A DNA stretch of 64,000 nucleotides, taken from contig NZ_AP024585.1 of the NCBI RefSeq assembly GCF_018323885.1, forward strand, positions 1,302,001 to 1,366,000. Direction: 5' to 3'. Below are positions 62,173 to 64,000 of this stretch, piece after piece (positions within the stretch are counted from its first letter, which is position 1; each line of letters begins with the position of its first letter). This DNA is from Citrobacter amalonaticus. Its GTDB lineage: Bacteria; Pseudomonadota; Gammaproteobacteria; Enterobacterales; Enterobacteriaceae. The notes below the pieces were generated by a model. The model searched no databases. It was not told the DNA's origin and was given only the letters and a program-made list of their open reading frames with translations. The position numbers were made by a program, and so were the translations under genes.

Positions 62173-63358
62173 ACTCTATGCTCGTGGTTAATTTGTTATA
62201 TTTGTTATACAGGTGAGTTATCTCTTTTGCGTAGGAGCGATAAAAGGCTCCCGAGCCCCATAATTTATGAAGCATGAAAAGAAAAATCTTAGCGTGGGTA
62301 GTTATATCACCTGTTACCAGCCTCAAGATTTTGATGAGGGTGTAATGTATTGATATTACTTTATCTTGCTGACACCTGATGAGTGCCTGACTGGCAAATA
62401 TAACTACTCATTGAGTATTGCAATTTGCTTGCAAACTGCATTTTTAAGAATGGTTTACATTTCTACGGCCTCTGTAAAATAAAACAACAAAGGAATCAAT
62501 AAGAATATATACGACAGATATTTTCTCTGACAGATTATGATACCATTACTCGAATAAGTAATAATGGTTTAAAAAACGTCCCTTTGCAATTCCCCAATTC
62601 CAGTTTTGCACTGTACTAAAAGAGAGTCAAGAAGAGCTAAAATGTTAGAAATGTAATATTAATGCTACTGGATAAACCTGTTATATATATTCCTGGTGGT
62701 CGTTTTAAATGAGGGGCGTCTTTTCAGGAAATATCACTCACTTGCTCTTTTGAGGTTGAGATATTTGCATCTGACAATAAGAATATTGCAAACATTAGAT
62801 GAGGCTGGAAGTAGTCACCCGAGAGCACAATTTGCTAAAAAGTAATGGGCGTGGTTTGTAATTTTAATTTAAGTGATTGTATATAATGATATTTTTCTAA
62901 GTTGTTGTTATGAATTAATAATCTCCATTTTTATATCATGTAAAAAACACAACGTTATGATTGTATTATTCTTTTTTTGTTTTTTCGTTAGATATGAAAA
63001 TTTGTTAAAAAAACAGTGTTACGAGAGGGTGGCAGCCGTAATTCGTAATCTGACCGGGTAAATTTTATAAAATTCAGATTTTTCTTTCTGAACAATAACC
63101 TGATAAAGGGGGACGGTATCAGTAAATTAGCCTTATGCCATGCCCATTTTTTGTGTCTTAAGCGTTTCTCATTGTTTCGTGTCGCTGCAACCCAGAACAT
63201 TTCCATCCCGTTAGATAAATGGATGGATCATCAAGTCAGAAACCTCGGACAAAAAAGCTGGTGCGGTTCACCGGATCCCGTTCTTTGCAGGCCAGCAGCA
63301 CACGTCCGGATCCGCGCGAGAGGGAGATAATCCCTATTGCAACCAGAAAGGGTGAAGC
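62173..63358. other. A/T-rich region without recognisable genes
   Basis: About 1.2 kb, markedly A/T-rich from 62440 to 63080. Only short open frames without ribosome sites are seen. The left end must contain the promoter of the autotransporter; two TATAAC sequences on the minus strand near 62200 are candidate -10 elements with no good -35. At 63240-63350 a minus-strand frame ending in a TGA (tail NRTSFFVRGF) looks coding-like but is unrecognised. Confidence 0.6.
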
Positions 63359-63706
63359 CTAAGAACGGCCAAGGGATTCGATATCCTGCAACAGCGTGTC
63401 GATCGTGGCGCGCTCTGTGAAAGGTTCTGGCGCACCTTCAGGTGCTGTCAGCCCAACCCTGTTATGCCAGTACGTGGGCACTCCCACTTTTTGCGTCCCA
63501 AGCATGTCATAAGCAGAGCCTGCGACAAATATAGCCTCGGCAGGAACAAAGCCTGTATTACACAACGCCAGACGATACGGCTCAGGATGCGGCTTGTAAA
63601 AATCAGCCTGTTCGGAAGTCACGACGACATCGAAGGGAACGCCGACAAGATCCGCAGCAATGCGCCTGAGGCGCGCCGAACAGTTAGTGACCACACTTAA
63701 TCCCAT
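63359..63706 (-). pseudogene. HAD-superfamily hydrolase, C-terminal fragment
   Basis: A 115-codon frame corresponding to the second half of a HAD hydrolase. The motif II region VVTNCSARLRRIAAD, the lysine of YKPHPEPYRLAL (motif III) and VAGSAYDMLGTQKVGVPTYW (motif IV) are present. The N-terminal DxD nucleophile and cap domain are missing: an in-frame TAA lies about 30 bases upstream, inside the neighbouring DUF4942 remnant. The motif IV acidic pair is reduced (GSAYD). It is therefore very likely inactive. Confidence 0.75.
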
Positions 63707-63731
63707 CAGCTCAGAATAGACCCTGTTAACC

Positions 63732-63976
63732 GATTACACTGACGTGATTTGCTCCACCAGCATTGAACGCATCATCACCGGACGTAATGCTGCGCTGAGC
63801 CTGACAGAAATCCTTATTCATCAGCTCAGTGATATTTTTGCACTCACCGACAGCATTGGCGGGGGCAACGCGAATGAATGACGACTGCGCACATTACCTT
63901 TAAGCGGTCAGAACTTGTAGAAAAACTGAATGACATTTTCACTAAGCATTATCCGGGGATACTGGTAGCGCGATAG
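63732..63976 (+). pseudogene. DUF4942 gene remnant with a large internal deletion
   Basis: From memory of the family, DUF4942 proteins of CP4-type islands begin with an SIERI-GRNAAL-x-L-SIGG segment and end AHITFKR-ELV-LND-KHYPG-L. Both ends are found here. The first runs in frame from about 63732 to the TGA at 63879-63881 (CSTSIERIITGRNAALSL ... SIGGG). The second runs from 63878 to a TAG at 63974-63976 (AHITFKRSELVEKLNDIF then TKHYPG). The middle of the gene is gone and the two parts are out of frame. It points to decayed mobile DNA at the right edge. Confidence 0.65.
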
Positions 63977-64000
63977 TTCATTGTTACCATAACCGGGCTC

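Noticed and set aside
62873..63206. Open frames of 62 (plus) and 72 (minus) codons in the A/T-rich region
   Set aside because: No ribosome sites, low-complexity F/K/I/N composition, and no recognisable family.
63060..63330. Plus-strand open frame with residues such as ISIPLDKWMDHQVRNLGQ
   Set aside because: It lacks a start codon and ribosome site and overlaps a minus-strand frame that looks equally coding-like; I could not assign either.

Overview
The window is chromosomal DNA from a member of the Enterobacteriaceae close to Escherichia, Salmonella and Citrobacter. The gene order of the E. coli mscK-to-argU region is kept almost intact and many proteins look nearly identical to their E. coli counterparts. 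The accessory inserts do not match E. coli K-12, and a Citrobacter-type genome is my best guess (inference, no database search was possible).

Core backbone, in order: mscK (5' end outside the window), rsmS and priC (minus), ybaN, apt, dnaX-ybaB-recR, htpG, adk, hemH, aes (minus), gsk, ybaL and fsr (minus), ushA, ybaK (minus), the sRNA gene chiX, ybaP and copA (minus). After an accessory block come cueR, ybbJ-qmcA (minus), fetA-fetB, cnoX, ybbO, tesA (minus), ybbA-ybbP, selU, purEK, lpxH and ppiB (minus), cysS, ybcI, ybcJ and folD (minus), and the tRNA-Arg(UCU) gene argU. REP/BIME elements lie in many intergenic gaps.

Accessory inserts: (1) between copA and cueR, an MgtC-like membrane protein and a predicted nucleoside uptake/hydrolysis operon (MHS-type MFS transporter, LacI-type repressor, nucleoside hydrolase) with two palindromic operators at its promoter; (2) between cueR and ybbJ, a secreted repeat-rich protein and a secreted DUF3142-type protein; (3) a porin after ybbP; (4) a glucose-family PTS EIICB plus MalI-like repressor operon between ybcI and ybcJ, with two overlapping palindromic operators; (5) downstream of argU, a large AT-variable region with an Hha-like regulator, an IalB-like periplasmic protein and a roughly 3060-residue autotransporter, followed by about 1.2 kb of AT-rich non-coding DNA and remnants of a HAD hydrolase and a DUF4942 gene.

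Well-defined regulatory devices are visible: the dnaX tau/gamma frameshift site, a copA frameshift site giving a 70-residue chaperone, a CueR box at copA, a sigma-32 promoter at htpG, a PurR box at purE, and the ChiX sRNA with its promoter and terminator. The most interesting new observation is a nine-cytosine tract in codons 35-37 of the giant autotransporter. Loss or gain of one base would run translation into an early stop, so this is a strong candidate for a phase-variable surface adhesin.
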